Positions 6,580 through 14,473 of a stretch of 64,000 bases of DNA are shown here, piece after piece (position 1 is the first letter of the stretch; the number at the start of each line of letters is the position of its first letter). The stretch is from Hymenobacter sp. HSC-4F20 (GTDB lineage: Bacteria; Bacteroidota; Bacteroidia; Cytophagales; Hymenobacteraceae). The notes beneath the pieces are model-generated. The model was not told the DNA's origin. It did not search any database and saw only the letters and a list, made by a program, of their open reading frames with translations. The translations under genes were made by a program, and so were the position numbers. Where the stretch lies: the NCBI RefSeq assembly GCF_019599275.1, contig NZ_JAHZTD010000001.1, positions 806,001-870,000 of the forward strand, in the 5' to 3' direction.

Positions 6580-9117
6580 CTAGCCAATTGACTCTGCTAT
6601 GCTTGACTGTTCCGCGGGTTCTTCGGTAGCTTCTACTTGCCAGGTGAGGTCCTCGGCATCCGGCAGCTTATCAAGCGAAATGACGGAGCCCTTGCCTACC
6701 TCGCCGGCAATAATCATCCGGGAAATAGGGCGGCGGAGCTGCTGCCGAATGACGCCTTTGATGGGCCGGGCCCCGTAGCGCGGCGTAAAGCCCAGCAGCG
6801 CCAGGTAGCTCCGGGCTTCCGGCGTAAGTTCCAGCGTAATGCCTTGGCGCTTGAGCTGCTCCTGCAGGGGGCGCAGGTGAATGTCGAAGATCTGGACTAC
6901 GTTCTCTTCGGAAATAGGCGCGAAGGGCACAATTTCCGTGAGGCGGGCCAGAAACTCGGGGCGGAAGTAGCGGCTCATGGTTTCCATGAGCGTGCTGGTA
7001 GCCGGTATTTGCCCCGCGCCAAACGACTGGATAATCTGCTCACTGCCAATGTTGGAGGTGAACAGGATAACGGCATTCGAAAAGTCGCCTTCCCGCCCCA
7101 GTCGGTCGTGCAGGCGGCCTTCGTCCAGAATCTGCAGGAAGATGTCGAACACCGAGCTATGCGCCTTCTCAATTTCATCGAAGAGCACCACGGAGTACGG
7201 CTTCTCCCGGATTTTATTGACCAGCAGGCCGCCTTCCTCGTAGCCCACGTAACCGGGAGGCGCACCGTAAAGCAGGGCCGCCGAGTGCTCCTCCTTGAAT
7301 TCCGACATATCAAAGCGAATCAGGAAGGATTCGTCGTTGAACAGGAAGTCGGCCAGGGACTTGGCCAACTCGGTTTTGCCCGTGCCGGTGGGACCCAGCA
7401 GGAAAAAGGAGCCAATAGGCTGCCCGGCCTTCGTGAGGCCGGAGCGCGACTCCAGAATGGCCTCGCACAGCGCTTTCACGGCGTGGTTTTGGCCCACTAC
7501 GCGCTGCTGCAGGGTTTGGTCCATGTTCAGCAGCTTGTCCCGCTCATTGCTCTGCAGCTTGCCCAGCGGAATACCCGTCTTGCCCGACACGACGGCGGCT
7601 ATATCCGTCCGCTCCACTCGGTCCTTCTTAGTGCCCGAGAGGTTCACCACGGCTTCCAGCAGTTCCCGCACGTAGGCTTCCAGAGCTTCGGCAGTTTCCA
7701 GGGCCTCGGGCTGCTGTTCCTGATCGAGCTGGTTGAGCCATAGGTGACTAATTTGGTTCTGAACCTGATACAGAAACCACCGCAACTCTTTCAGGTAGTC
7801 GGGTGCTGTTAAGTCAGGCTGGCGGGCAACCAGCGTCTCAAAATCCTGCTGGAGCTGTAGCAGCTCGGCGCTGGCATGTTCATCCAACATCCGGATGGCG
7901 GCCATGGTGCGGTCTACCAGGTCAATGGCTGAATCGGGTAACTGCCGGTCTTTGAGGTAGCGTTTGGCCAGGCGCACAGCCTCGGCCACGGTGCCTTCGC
8001 CCACCTGCAAGCCGTGGTGTGCGGCGTAGTAGGGCAGCACACTCTCTACCATCCGTTCGGCCACCACCGTGCTCGGCTCTTCTACCCGCAGCACATCGAA
8101 GCGGCGGTTAAAGGCCTCATCGGCCTCAATGTACTGGCGGTACTCGTCGTTGGTAGTGGCTCCAATTACCGTGATTTCGCCGCGGGCCAGCTCCGGCTTC
8201 AGCAGTTGGGCTATGCCCGCGCCCGCCGAGCCTTTGGGGTCCAACAGTACATGAATTTCGTCGATAAAGAGAATGGCCCGGTGGTACTGCTTGATTTCGC
8301 TGAGCACGCTTTTAATGCGGTCTTCTACCTCGCCTTTGTACGAAGCACCCGCTACCAGCGTGCCCAGGTCCAGCTCAAACAGCGCTACCTGCTGCAGGTG
8401 GCCCGGTACTTTCTTCTGCACAATCTGCTGAGCAAACCCTTCTACCAGCGCCGATTTTCCTACCCCTGGCTCGCCCACCAACAGTACGTTGGGCTTGGTG
8501 CGCCGCCCCAGAATTTCGGCCATTTGCCGCGTTTCCCGGTCGCGCCCCACGATGGGGTCCAGCTTACCGCTTTCGGCCTGGGCCGTTTTATTGACGCAGT
8601 ACGTCGCCAGGGCGCCGGCTTTGCCGGCGGGGTTACGGTCGGAGAGGGGGGTAGTGGCCTGCCCATCGGTGCCTACTGCTACGGGTTGCAGCGCGGCGGG
8701 CTCGGCCGCTTCCATCACTTCGCGCTGGGTGAGGGGTAGGGATTTTAGCTGCTCGGGCGTGTACACCAGGCCCGGCCGCAGCACAGCGGCCAGGGCGCAC
8801 AGCGGGTCTGTTTCTTCTTTGGAGAGCTGCAGCGCTACTAAGTCCGCTACTTCCAGCACGGCCTTAATTTCCTTGTCGGCGCCGGGCAGTTCCGGGGGGC
8901 GCACGGCTTTCGGTAGGCTTTCCAGCCGAACTTCGGCCCATTCGCGCAGGTAGTGAATGTCCTTGCCCAGCTCCACCGCCAGCCACGAAGCCAAGCCTAT
9001 TTCATTGTGGAGCAGCGCCGTAAATAGGTGAGAGGCGGCGTAGTATTCGTGCCGGTATTCGTGGGCTACTGCCTGGGCGATGTGCAGTGCCCGCTTTAAC
9101 TCATCTGTGTAAGACAT
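6580..9117 (-). CDS. tssH: TssH (ClpV), AAA+ sheath-disassembly unfoldase
   Basis: The 845-residue protein has an N-terminal Clp repeat domain, a first AAA+ module with Walker A GEPGVGKS (residues 215-222) and Walker B ILFIDEIH, a coiled-coil middle segment, and a second AAA+ module with Walker A GPTGTGKTE near residue 580, Walker B VVLFDEIEKAH and a ClpB D2-small domain. ClpV recognises contracted TssB/TssC sheath and recycles it. The reading frame is open for 53 codons further upstream but the Clp_N domain begins at the ATG at 9117 (MSYTDELKRAL), preceded by a good promoter-like sequence. It is transcribed away from tssB and toward the TssD-fusion effector. Confidence 0.93.
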   Translation of the reverse strand: MSYTDELKRALHIAQAVAHEYRHEYYAASHLFTALLHNEIGLASWLAVELGKDIHYLREWAEVRLESLPKAVRPPELPGADKEIKAVLEVADLVALQLSKEETDPLCALAAVLRPGLVYTPEQLKSLPLTQREVMEAAEPAALQPVAVGTDGQATTPLSDRNPAGKAGALATYCVNKTAQAESGKLDPIVGRDRETRQMAEILGRRTKPNVLLVGEPGVGKSALVEGFAQQIVQKKVPGHLQQVALFELDLGTLVAGASYKGEVEDRIKSVLSEIKQYHRAILFIDEIHVLLDPKGSAGAGIAQLLKPELARGEITVIGATTNDEYRQYIEADEAFNRRFDVLRVEEPSTVVAERMVESVLPYYAAHHGLQVGEGTVAEAVRLAKRYLKDRQLPDSAIDLVDRTMAAIRMLDEHASAELLQLQQDFETLVARQPDLTAPDYLKELRWFLYQVQNQISHLWLNQLDQEQQPEALETAEALEAYVRELLEAVVNLSGTKKDRVERTDIAAVVSGKTGIPLGKLQSNERDKLLNMDQTLQQRVVGQNHAVKALCEAILESRSGLTKAGQPIGSFFLLGPTGTGKTELAKSLADFLFNDESFLIRFDMSEFKEEHSAALLYGAPPGYVGYEEGGLLVNKIREKPYSVVLFDEIEKAHSSVFDIFLQILDEGRLHDRLGREGDFSNAVILFTSNIGSEQIIQSFGAGQIPATSTLMETMSRYFRPEFLARLTEIVPFAPISEENVVQIFDIHLRPLQEQLKRQGITLELTPEARSYLALLGFTPRYGARPIKGVIRQQLRRPISRMIIAGEVGKGSVISLDKLPDAEDLTWQVEATEEPAEQSSIAESIG

Positions 9118-9138
9118 TACTAGAAAGCAGGATAAAAG

Positions 9139-9168
9139 GAAAGATAGTGTGGCCTTAAAGCAAGCAAA
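9139..9168 (-). promoter_or_regulatory. Bacteroidota-type promoter candidate for clpV/tssH
   Basis: Read on the minus strand, TTTG (9168-9165) is followed after 18 bases by TATCTTTC (9146-9139), one mismatch from the Bacteroidota consensus TTTG-N17-23-TAnnTTTG. It lies 22 bases before the clpV ATG, giving a short leader. This is pattern matching only. Confidence 0.45.
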
Positions 9169-9316
9169 GCCAGTGACCGGTATAGTACCGGCGCGGTAAG
9201 GTAGGAGAATATCCGTAGTGGCGGTTAATTCGATGTAAATACATGGTTTTTCTTTTATGCAATAGTATCTTGCCAATAGACTAGCATATAGGATTTTGCA
9301 TATTATTTAATTGAGA

Positions 9317-9344
9317 TTTGTGTGTTTTATTTTAGGTAGTTTTT
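9317..9344 (+). promoter_or_regulatory. Possible Bacteroidota-type promoter for tssBC-tssD
   Basis: TTTG at 9317-9320 is followed after 16 bases by TAGTTTTT (9337-9344), a 7 of 8 match to TAnnTTTG with a spacer slightly shorter than usual. It lies about 90 bases upstream of the tssB ATG in an A/T-rich divergent intergenic region shared with clpV. Confidence 0.3.
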
Positions 9345-9433
9345 CAAATTCCTGTACCTTACGGCCGGAAAAGCACGTAAAGCTTTCTGCCAATACCCTG
9401 ATACAGGTTGGTTTAGCTTAAATACTACAACGT

Positions 9434-9874
9434 ATGTTTAATTACGGAATAGGAGGGCAGGAGCGGAAGCAGGATGGTGCCCAAGAGTCCATTTCAGATA
9501 TTCCACTGAACCGCACCCTGCTGGTGCAAAAGCTCACCTCCGATCCGCCCTTGCGCGCTCAAATTGTAGAAGGCCTGCGTACCCCCGAAGCTGTATTTGC
9601 CCACTTCAAGCCCTCCGTAGAAGTAGAGTTTGATCGGGAAGATGGCTCTACCGTGACGGAGAACTTGCAATTTGAGTCGCTCGGCGACTTCGGCAAAAAA
9701 GGCATCATCAACCAGAGCAGCTTTCTGCAGGATCTGAGCACGCAGACCGATGATCTGCAGAAGCTGCTGCGGCAGCTGAAGTCCAACAAAATCCTGAAAT
9801 CGGCGCTGGAAACCCCTGAAACCAAGGCAGCCTTCCTGGCGGCTATTCAGGCCATGATCAGCGAACTGGAGTAG
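9434..9874 (+). CDS. tssB: TssB, small contractile-sheath subunit
   Basis: This 146-residue protein matches TssB (VipA/IglA-like). It has the motif SDPPLRAQIVEGLRTPE, a central FKPSVEVEF strand, LQFESLGDFGKKGI (the conserved F-x-s-l-x-D-F region) and a C-terminal helix with LQKLLRQLKSNKILKSALET. With TssC it builds the helical sheath around the Hcp tube. The gene leads the tssB-tssC-tssD unit, 62 bases before tssC, and is divergent from clpV, the ATPase that dismantles its product. Confidence 0.93.
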   Translation: MFNYGIGGQERKQDGAQESISDIPLNRTLLVQKLTSDPPLRAQIVEGLRTPEAVFAHFKPSVEVEFDREDGSTVTENLQFESLGDFGKKGIINQSSFLQDLSTQTDDLQKLLRQLKSNKILKSALETPETKAAFLAAIQAMISELE

Positions 9875-9936
9875 CCGGCCCGGATTTTTATATCCGCTCG
9901 CCCTATCCGCTCATCATCCGATAGAAATTCCCCTCT

Positions 9937-11307
9937 ATGGCAACCGAACAAAACGCCTCTTCTGCTACCCCCTCACGGGAGCGGGAGCTTGCCCCTCGTC
10001 TTGAAGAAAACGCCCAGGCTCTGGCCAAATTTGGCGGTTTCGATTTGTTGGAAACCACCATCGATGGCGCTTCCAACCTGAACCCCGAGAAAAAGGCCCG
10101 CAAAAAGATTTTCCTGACGGAAGACAGCAAAAAGGCCGACCGCCAGCAGCTGAAAAAGCGTCTGGCCCTTTGGCACGAGATGCTAAGCAAAGCCGATTCT
10201 GTGGCCGATGCCGTGCAGCAATGCGAGGCGCAGGTAGAGTCATCCACCAACCAGCTGACGGATAACCTGCGCAAAGCCATTGAGGCCACGCACGATATGG
10301 AGCAGTCGTACCGCTCGGTGGCGCTATTCTACCGCAACACCGATCAGGACGAGGTGAAGAATATTTCCATCCTGAACGCGGACAAGGAGCAGCTGCAGGA
10401 CCTGGACAATACCACCTTCATTGATGCCGTGTCCAATGAGCTGGAGCAGAACTACGACCGCCTCGACCTGCGCGACAACTACTCACTGCTGGTAGTGCCG
10501 GGCTACCTGGGCTCCAACAAGGTAATTGATAAGTGGGCCAAGATTGCGCACAAAAACAAGGTGATGATGGTCACCGACTTTGAGCACTACGACACCCCCG
10601 ACGACGTAATTGAGCTATTTGAGGAAGCTAACCTCACGGGAGGCGAGGCGCATAAGTCCAACATCATCATGGCTTGTAACTGGCTGGTAGGCCGGGGTAA
10701 GCTAGAGGAGGTAGGCGAGGAGGAAGACCTGTTCGTACCCCCATCTTCGGCGTTGGCTGGGCGCATTTACAGCACGCTGGCCTCACAGGTAACGGCCGGG
10801 CGCAAGCACGGCACCTTGAACGAGGTAGATGGCGTGCGCTTCCCGCTGCGCAAAAGCGAGATTGCCAACCTGGAAAAGCTGGGGCTGGTGCCGATGGTAA
10901 ACGAGTACGGCCGGGTTATGGCCTTCTCTGCCAAAACCCTGTTCAACGGCGACAACATCGGCCTACAGACCTATTCTGTAGTTCGAGTGTTCGACTACGT
11001 GACCAAGGTGCTGATTGACTTCCTGAACCGTCGCGCCTTCGAGAACTGGGACCACAACATGCGCATGGACATCCAGAGCCAGGTAGTGCGCTTCCTGGAT
11101 GGTATTGCCGGCCCCGGTAAGCTGATTGAGAAGTTCTCCATCAAGAAGTTTGAGCGCGACCCCAACCAGAAGGACCGCATCCTGCTCGACATCCATATGG
11201 TACCCTACTTCCCGGCCAAAACCTTCCTGGTGTCGCTGGATGGGACCAAAGGCGACGACCCCAACGACCCCAACCGCGACTGGAACGCCGAGTACAAGCA
11301 GCAGTAA
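9937..11307 (+). CDS. tssC: TssC, large contractile-sheath subunit
   Basis: The 456-residue protein matches TssC (VipB/IglB-like) in length and in motifs such as SLLVVPGYLGSNKV in the middle, VMMVTDFEHYDTPDDV, and the C-terminal NRDWNAEY tail. TssC forms the main body of the sheath together with TssB and provides the ClpV-facing surface after contraction. The N-terminal 130 residues are charged and helical, as in other T6SSiii TssC proteins, which look diverged from proteobacterial ones. It is followed by tssD after 99 bases. Confidence 0.93.
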   Translation: MATEQNASSATPSRERELAPRLEENAQALAKFGGFDLLETTIDGASNLNPEKKARKKIFLTEDSKKADRQQLKKRLALWHEMLSKADSVADAVQQCEAQVESSTNQLTDNLRKAIEATHDMEQSYRSVALFYRNTDQDEVKNISILNADKEQLQDLDNTTFIDAVSNELEQNYDRLDLRDNYSLLVVPGYLGSNKVIDKWAKIAHKNKVMMVTDFEHYDTPDDVIELFEEANLTGGEAHKSNIIMACNWLVGRGKLEEVGEEEDLFVPPSSALAGRIYSTLASQVTAGRKHGTLNEVDGVRFPLRKSEIANLEKLGLVPMVNEYGRVMAFSAKTLFNGDNIGLQTYSVVRVFDYVTKVLIDFLNRRAFENWDHNMRMDIQSQVVRFLDGIAGPGKLIEKFSIKKFERDPNQKDRILLDIHMVPYFPAKTFLVSLDGTKGDDPNDPNRDWNAEYKQQ

Positions 11308-11406
11308 AGAAGATCAGCTACGAAAGCCGCCGGCTTCTCAGGTTTGAAATAAAGTACAGTAAGTGCCATTCCTTCCTTTCATTTTTAACCCCTTACACAT
11401 TGTATT

Positions 11407-11808
11407 ATGGCCTCATTTAGTGCATTCTTTAACGCCGCTGGCAGCGGTGACTGCGAAGTGGTAAGCTGCAGCTACTCCTTTGATCAAGCCATCGATGACA
11501 AAGGACGTCCTTCGTCAAAGGTGCAGGGCGGCACTATTAAAGTGACAATTGTTTCAACCGACAGCGCTTCGCTGACGAGCTGGATGCTAGACCCCTACAA
11601 GCGTGAAAGCGGCAAAATCACCTTCAAACGCATCGACCAAGACTCGACCCTGAAGGAGATTTCCTTTGAGGAGGCTTATTGCGTAAGCTACGCCGAGCAC
11701 TTCGACGCCCGTGGCGCCGACACGAACACCTCCATGACGCTGAGCCTGACCATTTCGGCCAACAAAATCAACGCCAACGGCGCTGTGCTGGACAACAAGT
11801 GGGTATAA
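11407..11808 (+). CDS. tssD: TssD (Hcp), tube protein
   Basis: This 133-residue protein is the structural Hcp-type tube subunit of T6SSiii, which stacks as hexamers inside the sheath and is thrown into the target cell. It is mostly beta strand, starts MASFSAFFNAAG, contains YSFDQAIDDKGRPSSKVQGG and ends at the barrel-closing DNKW with no extension, in contrast to the fused copy at 5261-6520. The gene has its own 99-base leader after tssC and a strong terminator straight after, as expected for a tail component needed in large amounts. Confidence 0.93.
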   Translation: MASFSAFFNAAGSGDCEVVSCSYSFDQAIDDKGRPSSKVQGGTIKVTIVSTDSASLTSWMLDPYKRESGKITFKRIDQDSTLKEISFEEAYCVSYAEHFDARGADTNTSMTLSLTISANKINANGAVLDNKWV

Positions 11809-11830
11809 GCGCTTTTTCAATAAGCTAAAA

Positions 11831-11863
11831 AGCCCCCGCAACACAGGTTGCGGGGGCTTTTTT
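11831..11863 (+). terminator. Rho-independent terminator after tssD
   Basis: A 12-bp GC-rich stem (AGCCCCCGCAAC with its complement) with a 4-base loop is followed by a run of T. It begins 22 bases after the tssD stop. Confidence 0.9.
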
Positions 11864-12343
11864 GTTCTATTAAGGGGCCGTCATTCTTGGTAAACGTTAC
11901 CAGGACAGGGCTTATCGGGCCCGTTGGATTGCCCCGTTTACGGTTTCGTTGCCCCGTCTCGCGGCCCCGCTGGCTGCATTACCGGCTTGTACGCTGGGCT
12001 TATCAACCAGTTTACGGTCGCGGGTATTCTCCGAGGCCGGCCCTACCCCAGCCGCTGGTAAGGAAGTGGCCCCAGGGAACAGGGAAGCCCCCACCGGTGG
12101 AGGAAACTGGTCAGGGAATGATTCAGGCCCGGTAAGGCCAACACCCAGCAGAACTTGTGCATGGCAATGAGGGAAGGGGTAGTGAAACGCACGTTTGCCT
12201 CGCTGACCTGCTTCCGGCAGCCGGCTGTGTACTAGGAGTACACCCCCGCCGGCCATACCAGTTGGCTGTTGCTGGCCAACATCACCATGTGCTTGAACCG
12301 GCTCGCCTAATTCCCAACACGCTTGTAGTCGAAAACAGTCAGC
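11864..12343. other. Gene-poor stretch between tssD terminator and the toxin-immunity gene
   Basis: No convincing gene is seen in about 480 bases. A minus-strand open frame (12256-11912) has an odd Pro/Gly/Ala-rich composition and no recognisable family, and neighbouring frames give short similarly biased pieces. It may be a decayed gene end next to the cargo operon, but nothing proves it. Confidence 0.4.
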
Positions 12344-12832
12344 TCACGAAGCACGGCTATTATATTGCCATTCGGTGCGTACTTGTTGAGCTTGCTGTTC
12401 GTAGTACTCCCTATCCTCTTTTACCTCCGCCAGCATCAGGTAGTACGTCTCGGCTGTTGTACGAAAGGCATCAATAAATTCCTTTTTGCTAACTGTGATA
12501 TTCTTTTGTCCAAAACCAATTTTTAATTTATCATGATAATGAAATGACATCTTGAAGTAAGAGTTGTCTATTACATGAGTTTTTCCGGAAAATATTTCGT
12601 CTTTATCATCCTGAATACAGCTAATAAAGAAATCTAATTCACATTCTTCATCTAGTAACAACCTGAATTCGTCTTTTATTACTACTCTGCCGTAGTTGTA
12701 CCTCAGATTGGGAGACATGCTATAATAATCCAGTATAGCTAATTTGTCAGCTATAGAGAAGAAACGTTCGTTACCGGAAAACTGCTCTACTTCTCCCCAG
12801 TGTTTTCTTAGGTAAAGCTGAATCTCAAGCAT
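12344..12832 (-). CDS. Putative immunity protein of the PAAR-Hint toxin
   Basis: The 162-residue product is acidic, aromatic-rich and without a signal peptide; I recognise no family. It starts 10 bases after the stop of the polymorphic toxin gene and in the same direction, the standard place for the cognate antidote. The DNA is strikingly A/T-rich compared with the T6SS core genes (the line 12481-12540 has 15 G or C in 60), as is the adjoining toxin tip, suggesting the pair was acquired together. A cytoplasmic antidote fits a nuclease-type toxin. Role inferred from position. Confidence 0.65.
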   Translation of the reverse strand: MLEIQLYLRKHWGEVEQFSGNERFFSIADKLAILDYYSMSPNLRYNYGRVVIKDEFRLLLDEECELDFFISCIQDDKDEIFSGKTHVIDNSYFKMSFHYHDKLKIGFGQKNITVSKKEFIDAFRTTAETYYLMLAEVKEDREYYEQQAQQVRTEWQYNSRAS

Positions 12833-12842
12833 TGTATGAATT

Positions 12843-14432
12843 TTAGTCGAGTGGGAAAAATTGACCGATATGGCCTCTGTCCTTCATTCCTAGTCTGTAC
12901 CTTACCCCGTCTATAGTTTCATCAATTTGACCACGCCCGCCATTCTTCAATAGTTTATCGACCTTCTCAGGGTTTTTATGCAAAATCTTTTGTATCGTAT
13001 CTGTAATATCATCTGCTGATGTATGCGCAGGAAACATAGTTGCTGCTTTTTCGTCAAGTTTAAACGAAGGATGATGCCTTCCTAAAATATGAGTCATGCT
13101 TTGTTTGTCAATAATAACCCTATTGCTGCCAACATGAATAGTTTTATTTTTGAATTGTTTAATAGTCTCGAGCAGTTCTGAGCCAAGAGCATTTAGTTTT
13201 CTTTTTCCAATTAGGGCATAAATTTCCTCTAGTACATCACATGCGTTGTGCGCCAGAATCATCCATTGACCCACCAGATAGTTGTGCGTACTACCTACTT
13301 CTATATTGAATACCTCCGTTCGTTCGCATAGCTCATGTTCCACATCGTTCACCACCATAATTCCACCGTCGGAACGAGTAATGGCGTCCCCATTTTTCAA
13401 CTCGGCTGCTTCCTTCCACTGTTGTCCGACTAGAAACGGATGTTCCGGCGTAGCGCTGATGCGCTCGGACCCTATCCGGAAATGCACTAGATTGTGGGTA
13501 TAGCTCTTCTGAGTCATTTCCACCGGGCTGAGCACCAGATTCTCTGCTTGTTCATCCCACGACCATACTAAATTCCCAATCCGCAGATTCTCAATCTTCT
13601 CATATCCCTGCGCAACGGCAATCAACGTTCCCGCTGGAAAGCAGCCTTTAACCAATTTGCACGTAACAAATTCGCGCATTCCCTTCATAGCGGCGGGAAT
13701 ACCTTCCTTTAGGGCCGCTGATTTGGCCGTAAATGCTACCATTTTCTTTTCTGCGGCTTTTGCTGCCACTTTACCAGCCGCTTTCAGGGCCGTTCTTAAG
13801 CCCGCTTTTCCCACCATCATAGCAGCAGTAGCTGTGCCAAAGGAAAAAGCGCCGGCAACTACGGATGCTACATCCCATACTAAAAAGGCGGCATTTAAAG
13901 CCATTCCGACTTTATCACCCGTTTGCACCGCGTTTATTAAATCTCTGCCGCTGCCCCAAATAGGAATCAGTCCCTCTGCTAAGCCCGCCTCGCCTACTGC
14001 ATTCTGTTCTTTTTGGGCTTGTGTTAATATGTCTTTACCGTCCTTTTTTGTTTCATTGATACTCTGGCTTACTGCCGGCGGCAACGGCAGCTGCCCAGAA
14101 GTTATAAATTCAATCTTGCCTTGACCAAGCGTACAATGCAGGCACGATTGAAATACTACTGCTTCAGCGCCTCCCACCTTCACATCATGGGTATCTTCCC
14201 AGCCCAGTGTTACGGGTGTGCAAGGTACGGGAGTACCTCCTGCCATCTGCGTGAGCTTTTTGCATATTACAAAAGAGGGGATATTAACTACCGGAATAAC
14301 ATCTAACGCATTGCCTGCAATAAGGCCGCTTATTTTAGTGGTTCTTGGGGTGCTCTTGAAGGGCATCGGCACCGTGCCTTCACTGCATTTCATTAATGCT
14401 CCATTAACTGCATATTCTAGTGGATGAGGCAT
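12843..14432 (-). CDS. PAAR-like spike protein with Hint domain and C-terminal toxin
   Basis: Residues 1-115 form a PAAR-like (DUF4280-type) spike tip with several Cys. Residues 148-215 are hydrophobic and Ala/Gly-rich, as in translocation segments. Residues 264-396 form a Hint autoprocessing domain: it starts CFPAGTLIAV (Cys264), has TPEHPFLV (His331) and ends LAHN (His395-Asn396), all positions needed for self-cleavage. The last 130 residues are the toxin, with HILGRHHP (448-455) and a C-terminal GRGQIDETIDG...GQFFP region that I associate with metal-independent RNase-like (BECR-type) polymorphic toxins, a tentative call. The Hint domain would free the toxin after delivery on VgrG. It sits 41 bases after vgrG and 10 before its putative immunity gene. 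Confidence 0.85.
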   Translation of the reverse strand: MPHPLEYAVNGALMKCSEGTVPMPFKSTPRTTKISGLIAGNALDVIPVVNIPSFVICKKLTQMAGGTPVPCTPVTLGWEDTHDVKVGGAEAVVFQSCLHCTLGQGKIEFITSGQLPLPPAVSQSINETKKDGKDILTQAQKEQNAVGEAGLAEGLIPIWGSGRDLINAVQTGDKVGMALNAAFLVWDVASVVAGAFSFGTATAAMMVGKAGLRTALKAAGKVAAKAAEKKMVAFTAKSAALKEGIPAAMKGMREFVTCKLVKGCFPAGTLIAVAQGYEKIENLRIGNLVWSWDEQAENLVLSPVEMTQKSYTHNLVHFRIGSERISATPEHPFLVGQQWKEAAELKNGDAITRSDGGIMVVNDVEHELCERTEVFNIEVGSTHNYLVGQWMILAHNACDVLEEIYALIGKRKLNALGSELLETIKQFKNKTIHVGSNRVIIDKQSMTHILGRHHPSFKLDEKAATMFPAHTSADDITDTIQKILHKNPEKVDKLLKNGGRGQIDETIDGVRYRLGMKDRGHIGQFFPLD

Positions 14433-14473
14433 GTGTCTTGCTGCTCTTAAAGTGTACTTACTGCTTGCTCAGG

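Noticed and set aside
6637..7743. 368-codon open frame on the plus strand
   Set aside because: Antisense to the clpV gene with no recognisable protein.
13251..13650. Hint domain considered as an intein
   Set aside because: The domain is followed by a C-terminal toxin and not by the rest of a host protein, and there is no homing endonuclease part.
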